Positions 7,519 to 16,052 of a stretch of 51,004 nucleotides of DNA are shown here, one piece after another. The stretch comes from Oscillospiraceae bacterium (GTDB lineage: Bacteria > Bacillota > Clostridia > Oscillospirales > Ruminococcaceae). Position 1 is the stretch's first letter. Every line of letters starts with the position of its first letter. The stretch is taken from the NCBI GenBank assembly GCA_017847885.1, contig JAGAUA010000023.1, positions 1 to 51,004 of the forward strand, read 5' to 3'. The notes beneath the pieces were generated by a model that worked only from the letters and a program-made list of their open reading frames with translations, did not search any database and was not told where the DNA came from. Made by a program: the position numbers and the translations under genes.

Positions 7519-8820
7519 TTATTTGCCTTGGTTTCTAAGGTCGACTATGCGCTTTGCCTTGCCCTGGAAACGCTCCAGCGACTTATGCTCCACAAGGGAG
7601 ACCTTGGTGTCGATGCCGAGAACGGTTTTAAGGTTGTGGTGAATGCTGTTTCTGAGGTTTTCGAGATTTGCGAAATTTTCAAGCAGACCGTCGTCCGCAA
7701 GCTCGACCTTGACCTCAAGGCGGTCGGAGTAATTCTCTCTCGTCACAACAAGCTGATAGTGAGGCGCGATCTGGTCAAAGCCCATAAGCACCGACTCAAT
7801 CTGGCTTGGGAACACGTTTACGCCGCGAATTTTGAGCATATCGTCGCTTCTGCCCTTGATCTTGTCCATGCGCGCAAATGTCCTGCCGCACTTACAAGGC
7901 TCGTAGTTGATTCGGGTAATATCCTTGGTACGGTAGCGGAGCATGGGTATGCCCTCCTTGGTGAGGGTCGTGATAACAAGCTCGCCCGTTGAGCCTTTGG
8001 GAAGTACCTCTCCCGTCTCGGAGTTGATTATCTCGGCAAGGAAGTGGTCCTCGTTGATGTGCATACCTGCACGCTCGCGGCACTCGCCCGAAACGCCCGG
8101 ACCCATAAGCTCGCTCATGCCGTAGTTGTCGGTAGCGAAAAGTCCAAGGGTTTTCTCAATTTGGCTGCGCATTTCCTCGGTGCAGCCCTCTGAGCCGAAC
8201 AGACCCAGCTTAAGATTTATCTTGTCGATAACGCCCATTTCGGCAGCAAGCTCGCCTATGTACTGTGCATAAGACGGCGTGGAAACAAGGGCGGTAGTCT
8301 GAAAGTCCTGCATAAGCATTATCTGTTTTTCGGTGTTGCCGCTTGAAGTGGGGACAACAGTTGCACCAATTTTTTCAAGGCCGTAGTGAAGACCCAGCGC
8401 GCCTGTGAAAAGACCGTAGCCGAAAGCTATCTGAACGATATCGTCGCTTGTTGCGCCTGCCGCGGTAACAAGACGAGCCATGCAGTCCGACCATGTGTCA
8501 AGGTCATTTTTGGTGTATCCAACAACGGTAGGCTTGCCTGTTGTTCCCGAAGAAGCGTGGATACGGACGATATTCTTCATAGGCTGACCAAACAGACCGA
8601 ATGGGTATGTATCGCGTATATCCGCCTTTGTTGTGTACGGGATATACTGAATATCCTCAAGGCACTTTATCTTGTCTGCGGTAACGCCTGCCTCGGTGAG
8701 ACGCTTGTTATAGAACGGAATGTTGTCCATGCAGTACCCCACGAGCCATTTAAGGCGTTCAAGCTGAATTTCCTCGATTTTCTGACGGGGCATAGTTTCT
8801 ATATCCTTCTGAAAAAACAT
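7519..8820 (-). CDS. paaK: phenylacetate-CoA ligase
   Basis: AMP-forming ligase that activates phenylacetate (or a related aryl acid) to its CoA thioester; cytosolic. 433 residues, normal length. The adenylate-binding P-loop ASSGTTGKPT lies at residues 89-98, GMSELMGPGV follows in the middle, and the family's YRTKDITRI and KIRGVNVFPSQIE segments mark the start of the mobile C-terminal domain. In gut Clostridia this enzyme is commonly paired with indolepyruvate oxidoreductase for aromatic amino-acid fermentation; no such genes are in this window. GGAGGACT precedes the start codon. First gene of a two-gene operon with walJ; promoter at 8885-8913. Confidence 0.93.
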   Translation of the reverse strand: MFFQKDIETMPRQKIEEIQLERLKWLVGYCMDNIPFYNKRLTEAGVTADKIKCLEDIQYIPYTTKADIRDTYPFGLFGQPMKNIVRIHASSGTTGKPTVVGYTKNDLDTWSDCMARLVTAAGATSDDIVQIAFGYGLFTGALGLHYGLEKIGATVVPTSSGNTEKQIMLMQDFQTTALVSTPSYAQYIGELAAEMGVIDKINLKLGLFGSEGCTEEMRSQIEKTLGLFATDNYGMSELMGPGVSGECRERAGMHINEDHFLAEIINSETGEVLPKGSTGELVITTLTKEGIPMLRYRTKDITRINYEPCKCGRTFARMDKIKGRSDDMLKIRGVNVFPSQIESVLMGFDQIAPHYQLVVTRENYSDRLEVKVELADDGLLENFANLENLRNSIHHNLKTVLGIDTKVSLVEHKSLERFQGKAKRIVDLRNQGK

Positions 8821-8884
8821 TGCAAGTCCTCCCTATGATAAATAAAAGTGTTAAAGCTTTAAATGCATAAACATATCACTTCTT

Positions 8885-8913
8885 ATTATATACCCTTTTC
8901 GCCATAAATTCAA
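8885..8913 (-). promoter_or_regulatory. sigma-A promoter of paaK-walJ
   Basis: Minus strand TTGAAT (8908-8913), 17-bp spacer, TATAAT (8885-8890), about 65 bp upstream of the paaK start. Confidence 0.75.
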
Positions 8914-8925
8914 GTGTTTATACAA

Positions 8926-8956
8926 AAAAAGCGCGGGCAAAACGCTCGCGCTTTTT
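8926..8956 (-). terminator. terminator of the LRR lipoprotein gene
   Basis: AAAAAGCGCG / CGCGCTTTTT arms flanking an 11-base loop; on the minus strand it is followed by T residues. Confidence 0.8.
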
Positions 8957-8970
8957 GGGGGTATGTTGTA

Positions 8971-9975
8971 TCAGTTAAACAAGCTGTAAAGCTCTTCAAA
9001 ATTGGTGTAGTTGTATTCGCTGCCTTTGTATGTAACGGTGAGGGCTTCGCAGCCTTTAAATGCGTTCTTTTCAATGCTTGTAACGCTGTCAGGTATTGTC
9101 AGGCTTCTTAATTGTTTACAGCTATCAAATGCGTTCCTCTCAATGGTTGTAACGCTGTCGGGAATTGTTATTTCCTCAAGGCTTTGGCAATTTTGAAATG
9201 TGCCGATGCTGATACAGGTAATGCTGTCGGGGAGAGTAACGCTTTTAAGGCTTTTGCAGTTTTTAAATACTGAGTTTCCTATGGTTGCAACGCTGTTGGG
9301 GATCTCTGCACTTGTAAGACTTTCACAGTTTAAAAATGCACTCGGTTCAATGGTTATAACACTATCGGGAATTGTTATCTCTTTTAGCCCTCTGCAGGAT
9401 GAAAATGCCTCTATGCCAATGTTTGTAACACTGTCGGGTATTGTTATATCTGTAAGGCTGCTGCATTGAACAAATGCCTGCAAACCAATACTTGTAACGC
9501 TGCTCGGTATGCTTACACTTACGAGATTTTTACATTCGCTGAAAGCGGAATCATCAATGCTTGTAAATCCGTCGGGTATCTCAACGTTAGTAACTTGTAC
9601 GCTGCGTGCTATCTTAAATGATTTAACAGGGTCACCGTTAAGGGTTTTCGGGATACGGATAGCAGCAGCTTTGCCTTTATACCCTGTGATTTTCACGCCC
9701 TCAAGCGCCGTGTCATACTGATACTCAAACTCCTCCGCTGCAGGCTCAACATACTCAATTGCAGACTCACCTTCTGCGGCAGTTGTTTCCTCCGCAGCAG
9801 TCTCCGCCGTTGTTGTTTCTTCGGACTTTTCTTCCTTTTCGATTTCCGCAGCGACCGTCGTCTGCTCCTGCGTAGTCTCGGGCAGATTTGCCGAAGTGTC
9901 ATCTGTCTTTGCGCCGCAGGCTGTCATTGACATTACCGCCGCAAGTGCGATTACCAATGCTTTTGTCTTTTTCAT
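8971..9975 (-). CDS. BspA-type leucine-rich-repeat lipoprotein
   Basis: 334 residues. A lipoprotein signal peptide ends in the lipobox MTAC with Cys20 as the lipidated residue. Residues about 25-85 form a Thr/Glu/Ala-rich linker (EETTTAETAAEETTAAEG) that would span the cell wall. From about residue 125 there are roughly eight 23-residue LRR_5 (Treponema/BspA) repeats of the type ITIPDSVTxIxxxAFxxCxxL, with near-identical DNA at 9060-9590. Such proteins are surface-exposed binding or adhesion modules; the ligand is unknown. AAGGAG precedes the start at 9975. A terminator follows; no co-transcribed neighbours. Confidence 0.9.
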   Translation of the reverse strand: MKKTKALVIALAAVMSMTACGAKTDDTSANLPETTQEQTTVAAEIEKEEKSEETTTAETAAEETTAAEGESAIEYVEPAAEEFEYQYDTALEGVKITGYKGKAAAIRIPKTLNGDPVKSFKIARSVQVTNVEIPDGFTSIDDSAFSECKNLVSVSIPSSVTSIGLQAFVQCSSLTDITIPDSVTNIGIEAFSSCRGLKEITIPDSVITIEPSAFLNCESLTSAEIPNSVATIGNSVFKNCKSLKSVTLPDSITCISIGTFQNCQSLEEITIPDSVTTIERNAFDSCKQLRSLTIPDSVTSIEKNAFKGCEALTVTYKGSEYNYTNFEELYSLFN

Positions 9976-10257
9976 GTCTTTTCTCTCCTTGATTAATAGA
10001 AAGTGCGCAGCCTAAGGGGTGTCCCCTTTGCCACTTCGTTAGTTAAAATGCATAGCGAAGAAAGTGTGTAGCACGGTACCGATAATTACTTATTTATCGG
10101 TATTACCTTAAGCCGCGTACACCAAATACGTAACCTCGATTGCCGCGGCACATCGCTTGCATACCCAATAAACAAGTTAATTTGTACCGCGACGCAATTA
10201 TACCACACACCGACAAATTGTGCAATAGACAACATCTTTTTTTGTGGATTATGTAAA
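9976..10257. other. intergenic region with several hairpins, no gene seen
   Basis: Hairpins visible: AAGGGGTGTCCCCTT (10014-10028), CACTTCG...CGAAGAAAGTG (10031-10065), TACCGATAA...TTATCGGTA (10077-10102), and a TGCCGCGGCA palindrome near 10142. The sequence is not AT-rich like neighbouring promoter regions. No tRNA, riboswitch class or open frame could be recognised. It should contain the promoter of the LRR lipoprotein gene, but no convincing one is seen. Confidence 0.5.
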
Positions 10258-10283
10258 AAAGCCCGTGAAAATTCACAGGCTTT
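10258..10283 (-). terminator. terminator of pflA
   Basis: Minus strand AAAGCCTGTGAA / TTCACGGGCTTTTTT, five bases after the pflA stop. Confidence 0.85.
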
Positions 10284-10287
10284 GTGT

Positions 10288-11052
10288 TTACTTTTTGTTG
10301 TTATCGTCGTGAAGACGTTCCTTGATGCCCTGAACGATGATGTCGCGCGCCTTGACAGCGTCCTCTTTGGGGAGCGGCTCGGTGTTCTCAAGGGCGTATT
10401 TCATGCCGAGGTTTTTGTACTTCACCTTGCCCATATCGTGGTAGGGAAGCACGTCCAGCGCCTTGATATTTTTAAGTCCGCCGAGGAAGTAACCCAGCTC
10501 ACGGAGATACTTCTCGTTGTAGGTTATACCCGGCACGACTACGTGGCGTATCCACACCTCAATTTTTTTGTCGCAGAGGTACTGCGCAAAATCGAGGATA
10601 TTTTTGTTGCTGTGGCTTGTGAGCTTTTTATGCTCCTCGTCGGAAATGTGCTTGATGTCAAGCATAACAAGGTCGGTGCTTTCCATAAGCCTGTCAAACT
10701 TTTTCAGAGTCTCCGCATTTCTGTTGAAGGTGATGCCCGAGCTGTCGAGACAGGTGTGTATGCCCCGCTTTTTCGCAGCCTCGAAAAGCTCCGTAACAAA
10801 GTCTATCTGCACCAGCGGTTCGCCGCCCGTAACGGTTATGCCGCCGTTTTTCAGGAACTCCTTGCAGCTGTCATAGCCCTCAAGGATTTGCTCCACGGTC
10901 ATTTTTTCACCGCCGTTTATCTCCCATGTGTCGGGGTTGTGGCAGTAAAGACACCTCATGGGGCAGCCCTGCATAAAAACCACATAGCGCACGCCGGGGC
11001 CGTCAACGGTGCCGAACGATTCTACCGAATGAATATTTCCTATGCAGCCCAT
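10288..11052 (-). CDS. pflA: pyruvate formate-lyase activating enzyme
   Basis: Radical S-adenosylmethionine enzyme that abstracts a hydrogen from the conserved glycine of pyruvate formate-lyase, creating the catalytic glycyl radical. 254 residues. The 4Fe-4S binding CxxxCxxC motif is C30-C34-C37 (GCPMRCLYCHNPD), followed by the GGEPL SAM-binding motif near residue 77. Start ATG at 11052 with GGAAAGGAG in front. It is the last gene of the pfl cluster; a hairpin at 11094-11124 lies between it and the glycyl-radical domain gene and could lower its expression relative to the upstream genes. Its substrate here should be the separate 81-residue domain protein rather than the core. Confidence 0.95.
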   Translation of the reverse strand: MGCIGNIHSVESFGTVDGPGVRYVVFMQGCPMRCLYCHNPDTWEINGGEKMTVEQILEGYDSCKEFLKNGGITVTGGEPLVQIDFVTELFEAAKKRGIHTCLDSSGITFNRNAETLKKFDRLMESTDLVMLDIKHISDEEHKKLTSHSNKNILDFAQYLCDKKIEVWIRHVVVPGITYNEKYLRELGYFLGGLKNIKALDVLPYHDMGKVKYKNLGMKYALENTEPLPKEDAVKARDIIVQGIKERLHDDNNKK

Positions 11053-11093
11053 AGAATTCTCCTTTCCCTAAACCTGCCTTTGCAGGTTTATAC

Positions 11094-11124
11094 AAAAGGG
11101 ACGGTTTGAGCCGTCCCTTTCATG
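11094..11124 (-). terminator. hairpin between the glycyl-radical gene and pflA
   Basis: Minus strand AAAGGGACGG, loop, CCGTCCCTTTTGT. It can act as a terminator or attenuator, setting pflA below the structural genes, or as an mRNA 3'-end stabiliser. Confidence 0.6.
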
Positions 11125-11144
11125 CTGTTCAGTTTGTCCGCCAA

Positions 11145-11390
11145 TCAGATGGACTGGTGGAATGTACGGGAGATAACGTCATCCTGCTGCTCCTTGGTGA
11201 GCTTGATGAAGTTTACAGCGTAACCCGAAACACGGATAGTAAGCTGAGGATACTTCTCGGGATGAGCCTGAGCATCGAGAAGAGTTTCTCTTGTGAATAC
11301 ATTTACATTAAGGTGATGACCGCCTTTTTCAACGTAGCCGTCGAGAAGCTCAACGAGGTTATCAACCTGATTCTGATTTGCAGTTGCCAT
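11145..11390 (-). CDS. grcA: stand-alone glycyl-radical domain of pyruvate formate-lyase (GrcA-like)
   Basis: 81 residues that correspond to the C-terminal domain of classical Pfl[40 protein letters not shown] and the terminal [11 protein letters not shown]. The radical-bearing glycine is G56 in RVSGYAV. Classical PFL carries this domain on the same chain; E. coli GrcA (YfiD) is a spare copy that repairs oxygen-cleaved PflB. Here the adjacent core gene lacks the domain altogether, so this product should be an obligatory second subunit. The ATG at 11390 has AAAGGAAG nine bases upstream and lies 16 bp after the stop of the 71-residue gene. Domain identity is very sure; the obligate-subunit role is inferred. 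Confidence 0.93.
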   Translation of the reverse strand: MATANQNQVDNLVELLDGYVEKGGHHLNVNVFTRETLLDAQAHPEKYPQLTIRVSGYAVNFIKLTKEQQDDVISRTFHQSI

Positions 11391-11406
11391 AAAACATCTT
11401 CCTTTC

Positions 11407-11622
11407 TTATTTGTTGGGTGTATAATCATCATCAATGCCGATGTGGGCGGTAGGCTGGCAGCAAGCCATGTTGCCTACGCCGCAGTCAGCACTTTTATAG
11501 GTTTTTACCGACATACTGTCGTCGTCGGACTCGGCTTCGGTAACATTAACATGACCGCCGCCGTTTGCAACGAAGCTGTCCATCATATTGATGAAATCAT
11601 CAATTTTTTTCTTATCGTCCAT
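11407..11622 (-). CDS. 71-residue Cys-containing protein between the two PFL parts
   Basis: Not a recognised family. Residues 7-27 ([13 protein letters not shown], then GGGHVNV) align with the start of the glycyl-radical domain ([13 protein letters not shown], then GGHHLNVNV), but the RVSGYAV glycine loop is absent. Instead there is an acidic stretch (ESDDDS) and a Cys-containing segment, C47 and C54-C55 in [12 protein letters not shown], with His24 and His60 nearby, then DDDYTPNK. The start ATG at 11622 is five bases after the stop of the core gene, and its AAGGAA lies in the core's last codons, so translation should be coupled. It could be a decoy or placeholder that occupies the domain's docking site, a redox or metal-responsive regulator, or an assembly factor. 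Function unknown. Confidence 0.75.
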   Translation of the reverse strand: MDDKKKIDDFINMMDSFVANGGGHVNVTEAESDDDSMSVKTYKSADCGVGNMACCQPTAHIGIDDDYTPNK

Positions 11623-11627
11623 AGCAA

Positions 11628-13688
11628 TTATTCCTTACCGAGACGGTCGAGGTCAAGGTCGCCCATGAATACTGTGCTGTCCTTGCCGAGAGCGTTAGGG
11701 ATGATAGAGAATGTGTTGGAGATACCGTCCTGAGCGTTTCCGAAGGGAAGCTTGGAAACGGAAGCAAGTGAAGCTACCGCACCGTGGCTGTCGCGTCCGT
11801 GCATCGGGTTAGCACCGGGAGCAAGAGGAACGCCTGCCTTTCTTCCGTCAGGTGTGCTGCCGGTGTTCTTGCCGTAAGCAACGTTGGAAGTGATGGTCAG
11901 GATGGAGGTTGTGGGAACAGCGCCTCTGTATGTGGGGTGCTTTCTGATCATGTTCATAAAGTCGTTTACGAGGTCAACAGCAAGCTGGTCAACTCTGTCG
12001 TCGTTGTTTCCGTACTTGGGGAAGTCGCCTTCGATCTCGTAGTCAACAACGATGCCCTGCTCGTTTCTTACAGTCTTTACCTTAGCGTACTTGATAGCGC
12101 TGAGGGAGTCTGCAACAACGGAGAGACCTGCGATACCTGTTGCGAACCATCTGTGAACGTCTCTGTCGTGGAGAGCCATCTGGAGCTTCTCGTAGCAGTA
12201 CTTGTCGTGCATATAGTGGATGCAGTTAAGTGTCTCAACATAAAGACCTGCAAGCCATTCCATCATGTCGTGGAACTTCTCCATTACCTCGTCAAAGTCA
12301 AGGTATTCGGAGGTGATAGGTCTGTACTTAGGACCGATCTGCTCGCCCAGCTTCTCGTCAACACCGCCGTTGATAGCGTAAAGGAGGCACTTAGCGAGGT
12401 TAGCTCTTGCGCCGAAGAACTGCATTTCCTTGCCGACTCTCATGGAGGATACGCAGCAAGCGATAGCGTAGTCATCGCCGTGAGTTACTCTCATCATGTC
12501 GTCGTTCTCGTACTGAATGGAGGAAGTCTTGATAGACATCTCAGCGCAGTACTTCTTCCAGTTCTCAGGAAGTCTTGTGGACCAGAGAACGGTCATGTTA
12601 GGCTCGGGAGAAGTGCCGAGGTTGTCAAGAGTGTTGAGGTATCTGTAGGACATCTTTGTAACCATTGATCTGCCGTCGATGCCGATACCGCCGAGGGATT
12701 CTGTAACCCATGTGGGGTCGCCTGCGAAGAGAGCGTTGTACTCGGGGATACGAGCAAATCTAACCATTCTGAGCTTCATGATGAAGTGGTCGATGAATTC
12801 CTGGATCTGCTCTTCTGTGTACTTGCCGCTTGCAAGGTCTCTCTCAGCGTAGATGTCGAGGAATGTTGATGTACGTCCGAGGGACATTGCAGCACCGTTC
12901 TGCTCCTTAACAGCAGCGAGGTAGCCGAAGTATGTCCACTGGATAGCTTCCTTAACATCGGATGCAGGCTGTGAAATGTCATAGCCGTAGATGTTTGCCA
13001 GCTTCTTGAGATCCTTAAGAGCGGAGATCTGGTCTGCGAGTTCCTCACGGAGTCTGCAGATATCAGCTGTCATATCGCCTACAACGGAAGCGTGCTGCTC
13101 CTGCTTGTCCTGGATAAGGCGGTCAACGCCGTAGAGAGCAACTCTTCTGTAGTCGCCGATGATACGTCCTCTGCCGTATGCGTCGGGAAGACCTGTGATG
13201 ATGTGAGCGTGTCTTGCAGCTCTCATTTCGGGGGTATAGATCTCAAATACGCCCTGGTTGTGTGTCTTTCTCCAGTTTGTGAAGATGTCGATAAGCTCCT
13301 GGTCAACCTCGTAGCCGTAGGACTTACAAGCTGTAACAGCAGTACGGATACCGCCGAAGGGCATGAAAGCTCTCTTGAGGGGCTTGTCTGTCTGGAAGCC
13401 TACGATAGTTTCCTTGCCGTTTTTCAGGTAAGCAGCACCGTGAGAAACGATTGTAGAGGGGATCTTGGTGTCCATATCGAGAACGCCGTCTTTTTCGCGC
13501 TCCTGCTTGAAGAGGTCGAGAACCTCGTCCCAGAGAGCCTTTGTGTTGTCGGTAGGACCTGCGAGGAAGGAGCTGTCGCCCTCATAGGGGGTATAGTTCT
13601 TCTGGATAAAGTCTCTTACGTTAACGGAAGAGGTCCAGAGTCCTGTCTTGAAGCCTTCCCACTGAGCGGGGAGTTCCTTGTTCATCAT
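11628..13688 (-). CDS. pflB: pyruvate formate-lyase core subunit without glycyl-radical domain
   Basis: Converts pyruvate and CoA to acetyl-CoA and formate in fermentation. 686 residues; the classical single-chain enzyme is about 760. The active-site Cys pair is C411-C412 ([12 protein letters not shown]). The chain follows PflB colinearly through [15 protein letters not shown] and [12 protein letters not shown], then stops about 15 residues later, exactly before the glycyl-radical domain, which is encoded two genes downstream. The first ATG (13697) is only one or two bases from AAAGGA; the next in frame, at 13686-13688, has ten bases spacing and was chosen. There is no sign of a frameshift: each part has its own start and ribosome binding site. 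Promoter at 13753-13781. Confidence 0.93.
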   Translation of the reverse strand: MMNKELPAQWEGFKTGLWTSSVNVRDFIQKNYTPYEGDSSFLAGPTDNTKALWDEVLDLFKQEREKDGVLDMDTKIPSTIVSHGAAYLKNGKETIVGFQTDKPLKRAFMPFGGIRTAVTACKSYGYEVDQELIDIFTNWRKTHNQGVFEIYTPEMRAARHAHIITGLPDAYGRGRIIGDYRRVALYGVDRLIQDKQEQHASVVGDMTADICRLREELADQISALKDLKKLANIYGYDISQPASDVKEAIQWTYFGYLAAVKEQNGAAMSLGRTSTFLDIYAERDLASGKYTEEQIQEFIDHFIMKLRMVRFARIPEYNALFAGDPTWVTESLGGIGIDGRSMVTKMSYRYLNTLDNLGTSPEPNMTVLWSTRLPENWKKYCAEMSIKTSSIQYENDDMMRVTHGDDYAIACCVSSMRVGKEMQFFGARANLAKCLLYAINGGVDEKLGEQIGPKYRPITSEYLDFDEVMEKFHDMMEWLAGLYVETLNCIHYMHDKYCYEKLQMALHDRDVHRWFATGIAGLSVVADSLSAIKYAKVKTVRNEQGIVVDYEIEGDFPKYGNNDDRVDQLAVDLVNDFMNMIRKHPTYRGAVPTTSILTITSNVAYGKNTGSTPDGRKAGVPLAPGANPMHGRDSHGAVASLASVSKLPFGNAQDGISNTFSIIPNALGKDSTVFMGDLDLDRLGKE

Positions 13689-13752
13689 TGTGATCATATC
13701 CTTTCGTGCTATTTATACTCATAAAATTTATTTAAATTTTATTGTTGAGTAT

Positions 13753-13781
13753 ATTGTAGCACATTTTATTTCATCTTACAA
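13753..13781 (-). promoter_or_regulatory. probable promoter of the pfl operon
   Basis: Minus strand TTGTAA (13776-13781), 17-bp spacer, extended -10 TGCTACAAT (hexamer 13753-13758), about 65 bp upstream of the core gene. Confidence 0.6.
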
Positions 13782-14261
13782 GAGCAAAAGCAAAATTACT
13801 GCAAAAATTATCATAAAATCTACATTTCTTTCATAAATGGCAACTACATATTGTGTATTTTATCAATAAAAATATCTAAATGTAGTATGGCTCTGCTATT
13901 TTATTGTGAAAATTACCAAATAATTATACGTGATTTTTACACAAAAAAACAAGATGTACTATTATAATGTGCGTATGAGTTGGGAGGCATTGTGCAAAAG
14001 AAGCAATGCAATGTAAAGACGGCTGTCTGTTTTCGTAAAAAATATGTATAATTTCCGAGGAAACTTGCAGAACGGTATAATGTGTGGTATAATATTCCTT
14101 GCATACGGTATAAATTAAAATTATACTGTATATTCATATAAATTATGCATCACATACCGAAAAAATGCCGAAACACAATATATTGTGTTTGGTACATATA
14201 TTCCGAGTATACATTTTTATCGGTGAAAAGAGAAAAAATCTGCAAAAATCACAAAAATACC
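13782..14261. other. AT-rich intergenic region upstream of pfl and the sugar kinase
   Basis: About 480 bp of strongly AT-rich DNA between divergent genes, with no coding frame of native composition. It probably holds regulatory sites for pfl (redox or carbon state) but no clear operator is recognised. An ATTGTGAAAATTACC stretch near 13900 resembles half of a Rex site only. Confidence 0.5.
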
Positions 14262-14289
14262 TTGAAAATGTTGAAAAATGTGCTATAAT
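14262..14289 (+). promoter_or_regulatory. promoter of the PfkB-family sugar kinase
   Basis: TTGAAA at 14262-14267, 16-bp spacer, extended -10 TGCTATAAT (hexamer 14284-14289). Confidence 0.75.
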
Positions 14290-14345
14290 ATTATAATAGT
14301 ATATTGGGAAATCATATCGGTATTGCTCGGGAAAGGGGAGTTAAA

Positions 14346-15308
14346 ATGCCTGATATTATGGCTATCGGTGAGATGCTCATCGACTTTACTGCGTCTTATA
14401 ACGAAAATGGAGAAATTTACTATAAACAAAATCCCGGCGGCGCACCTGCAAACGTTGCGGTCATGGCTGCAAAGCTTGGCGTTTCAAGCGGATTTATCGG
14501 AAAGCTTGGAAAGGATATGTTCGGGACGTACCTAAAGGACGTTCTGGACAAACACGGCGTTGACACAAAGGGCGTGATACTTGACAAGGGCTTTTCCACT
14601 ACCCTTGCCTTTGTGAACAAGGACGAAGCCGGGGAGCGCAGCTTTGTGTTTTACCGCAGAAACGGCGCCGACCTGAACCTTAGCTTCGGAGAGGTAAACC
14701 TGAAGCTTATCGACAGCTGCAAGCTGCTGCATTTCGGCTCGCTGCTGCTGACATCGGAGCCTTCCAAGTCGGCAACGGTGAACACGGTTGAATACGCAAA
14801 GCAGCAGGGCAAGATAATCACCTACGACCCCAACTGGCGCGAAAGACTGTGGGAGTCCAAGGAAGAAGCCGTGAAGGCAATGAGAAGCGTGCTTAGATAT
14901 GTGGACATAATAAAGGTCTCGGAGGACGAGCTTCAGCTTATAACCGACTGCGGAAACATGATACCTGCAATTGCAAAGCTGCTTAATGCAGGGATAAAGG
15001 TCGTATGCATAACACAAGGGGCAAAGGGCTGTATTATTGCAACAAAGCGCGGAATAGAGCGGTTTCCTGCGTTTAAGGTGGAGACGGTGGATACTCTGGG
15101 TGCAGGGGACAGCTTCTTCGGGGCGTTCCTGTCAAGGCTGGTGCTTTCGGGCAAGCCCATGGACGAGATAGAGATGACCGACCTGCGGGAATTTGCGGTG
15201 TACGCCAATGCCTGCGGCTCGCTCAGCTCCGCAAAGGTGGGAGCTATCCCTGCAATGCCCACACACGAGGAGATAGAGGCGCTTATCGAAAACGGCGTCA
15301 GCTTATGA
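14346..15308 (+). CDS. PfkB-family carbohydrate kinase, probable fructokinase
   Basis: ATP-dependent sugar kinase of the ribokinase fold; most like ScrK-type fructokinases, which feed fructose into glycolysis. 320 residues. First PfkB signature NPGGAPANVAVMAAKLG near residue 35; second signature DTLGAGDSFFGAFLS near residue 255, with the catalytic Asp in GAGDSF. The opening MAIGEMLIDFT is typical. The ATG at 14346 follows GAAAGGGGAG; an upstream in-frame ATG at 14304 overlaps the promoter region. A DtxR-like regulator follows 67 bp downstream and may be co-transcribed. Substrate specificity is inferred only. Confidence 0.88.
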   Translation: MPDIMAIGEMLIDFTASYNENGEIYYKQNPGGAPANVAVMAAKLGVSSGFIGKLGKDMFGTYLKDVLDKHGVDTKGVILDKGFSTTLAFVNKDEAGERSFVFYRRNGADLNLSFGEVNLKLIDSCKLLHFGSLLLTSEPSKSATVNTVEYAKQQGKIITYDPNWRERLWESKEEAVKAMRSVLRYVDIIKVSEDELQLITDCGNMIPAIAKLLNAGIKVVCITQGAKGCIIATKRGIERFPAFKVETVDTLGAGDSFFGAFLSRLVLSGKPMDEIEMTDLREFAVYANACGSLSSAKVGAIPAMPTHEEIEALIENGVSL

Positions 15309-15375
15309 CCCGTGCCAATTCGGGGCACTTGTCGGGAACGGGAAAATGCGGTATTTTTAAACGGGAGGACTTTTT

Positions 15376-15741
15376 GTGGCAATACGCGAATCGGGCGAGG
15401 ATTACCTCGAAACTATATTGTTGCTTCATAAGAAAACGGGCTTTGTGCGTTCCGTTGATGTTGCGGCGGAGCTGGGCTACTCCAAGCCGAGTATCAGCCG
15501 CGCTATGGGAATTCTCAAGGCAAACGGGTATATCTCCATCGAGCCGAGCGGTCAGATAATTCTTACCGAAAGCGGCGCGGCAAAGGCGGAGCAGGTCTAC
15601 GAGCGGCACGTTATGCTGAGGCGGTTTCTCTCCGAAACTCTCGGTGTATCCGAGGAAAACGCCGAGCAGGACGCTTGCAGGATAGAACACATACTGAGCG
15701 AGGAGACATACTCAAAGCTGAAAATATTTATGGAAAAATAG
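15376..15741 (+). CDS. DtxR/MntR-family metal-dependent regulator
   Basis: 121 residues, GTG start at 15376 with GGGAGGAC six bases upstream. N-terminal winged helix typical of DtxR/MntR (SGEDYLETILLLHKK, then VDVAAELGYSKPSISRAMGILKANGYI), followed by the dimerisation/metal-binding helices (HVMLRRFLSETLGVSEENAEQDACRIEH). In the family the His/Glu/Cys residues of this second domain bind Mn or Fe. There is no C-terminal SH3-like domain, so it resembles MntR-length members. No metal transporter gene is nearby. Terminator immediately after the stop. Confidence 0.86.
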   Translation: MAIRESGEDYLETILLLHKKTGFVRSVDVAAELGYSKPSISRAMGILKANGYISIEPSGQIILTESGAAKAEQVYERHVMLRRFLSETLGVSEENAEQDACRIEHILSEETYSKLKIFMEK

Positions 15742-15770
15742 TGCATCTGCTTCGGCAGGTGCATTTTTTA
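15742..15770 (+). terminator. terminator of the DtxR-like gene
   Basis: TGCATCTGC, TTCG tetraloop, GCAGGTGCA, TTTTTT, starting at the stop codon. Confidence 0.9.
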
Positions 15771-15811
15771 TGAAATGCAACCGTGCGCCATTTTCGTGCG
15801 TATTGTATATG

Positions 15812-15972
15812 ATACTAATAATCATTTAACCTATGGATAAAATACGGCGGCTATAATACGCCCACTCTGCGTTAAACTCCCTTGACAGGCGGCAGCCTGT
15901 CTGCGGTCGTTTTCCTTGATTGGTCGTATTCTATCCACCGTCTTTACCCATAGAACAAATGGTTATTAGTAT
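15812..15972. mobile_element. 161-bp hairpin element with terminal inverted repeats (MITE-like)
   Basis: Left end ATACTAATAATCATTTAACC (15812-15831, continuing CTATGG) is matched by the inverse of the right end (15947-15972), identical over the outermost 10 bp and nearly so over 25. Inside, a second inverted pair (AAATACGGCGG.../...CCACCGTCTTT) and a perfect GACAGGC-GGCA-GCCTGTC tip make the whole element foldable into one long hairpin. No transposase. It ends just three bases before the open frame of the sigma-factor gene. No target-site duplication could be seen with confidence. Confidence 0.75.
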
Positions 15973-16052
15973 GAGAGCTCTTTCAAATCAATAAAGGATG
16001 TGATTTTACGGATAATATTAATTTTGGGGAAATCGTTGAGAAATACGGAGAT

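Noticed and set aside
9060..9590. Regularly spaced DNA repeats that could be read as a CRISPR array or minisatellite
   Set aside because: The period of about 69 bp is three times 23 codons of leucine-rich repeats in the lipoprotein; it is coding, and the units differ.
11784..12668. A 294-codon open frame antisense to the pfl core gene
   Set aside because: Repetitive Val/Ser/Leu composition that mirrors the codon use of pflB; no homologous motif and no start signal.
13896..13915. Possible Rex redox operator upstream of the pfl operon
   Set aside because: Only the left half (TTGTGAAA) fits; the right half ACCAAAT does not match the inverted TTTCACAA.
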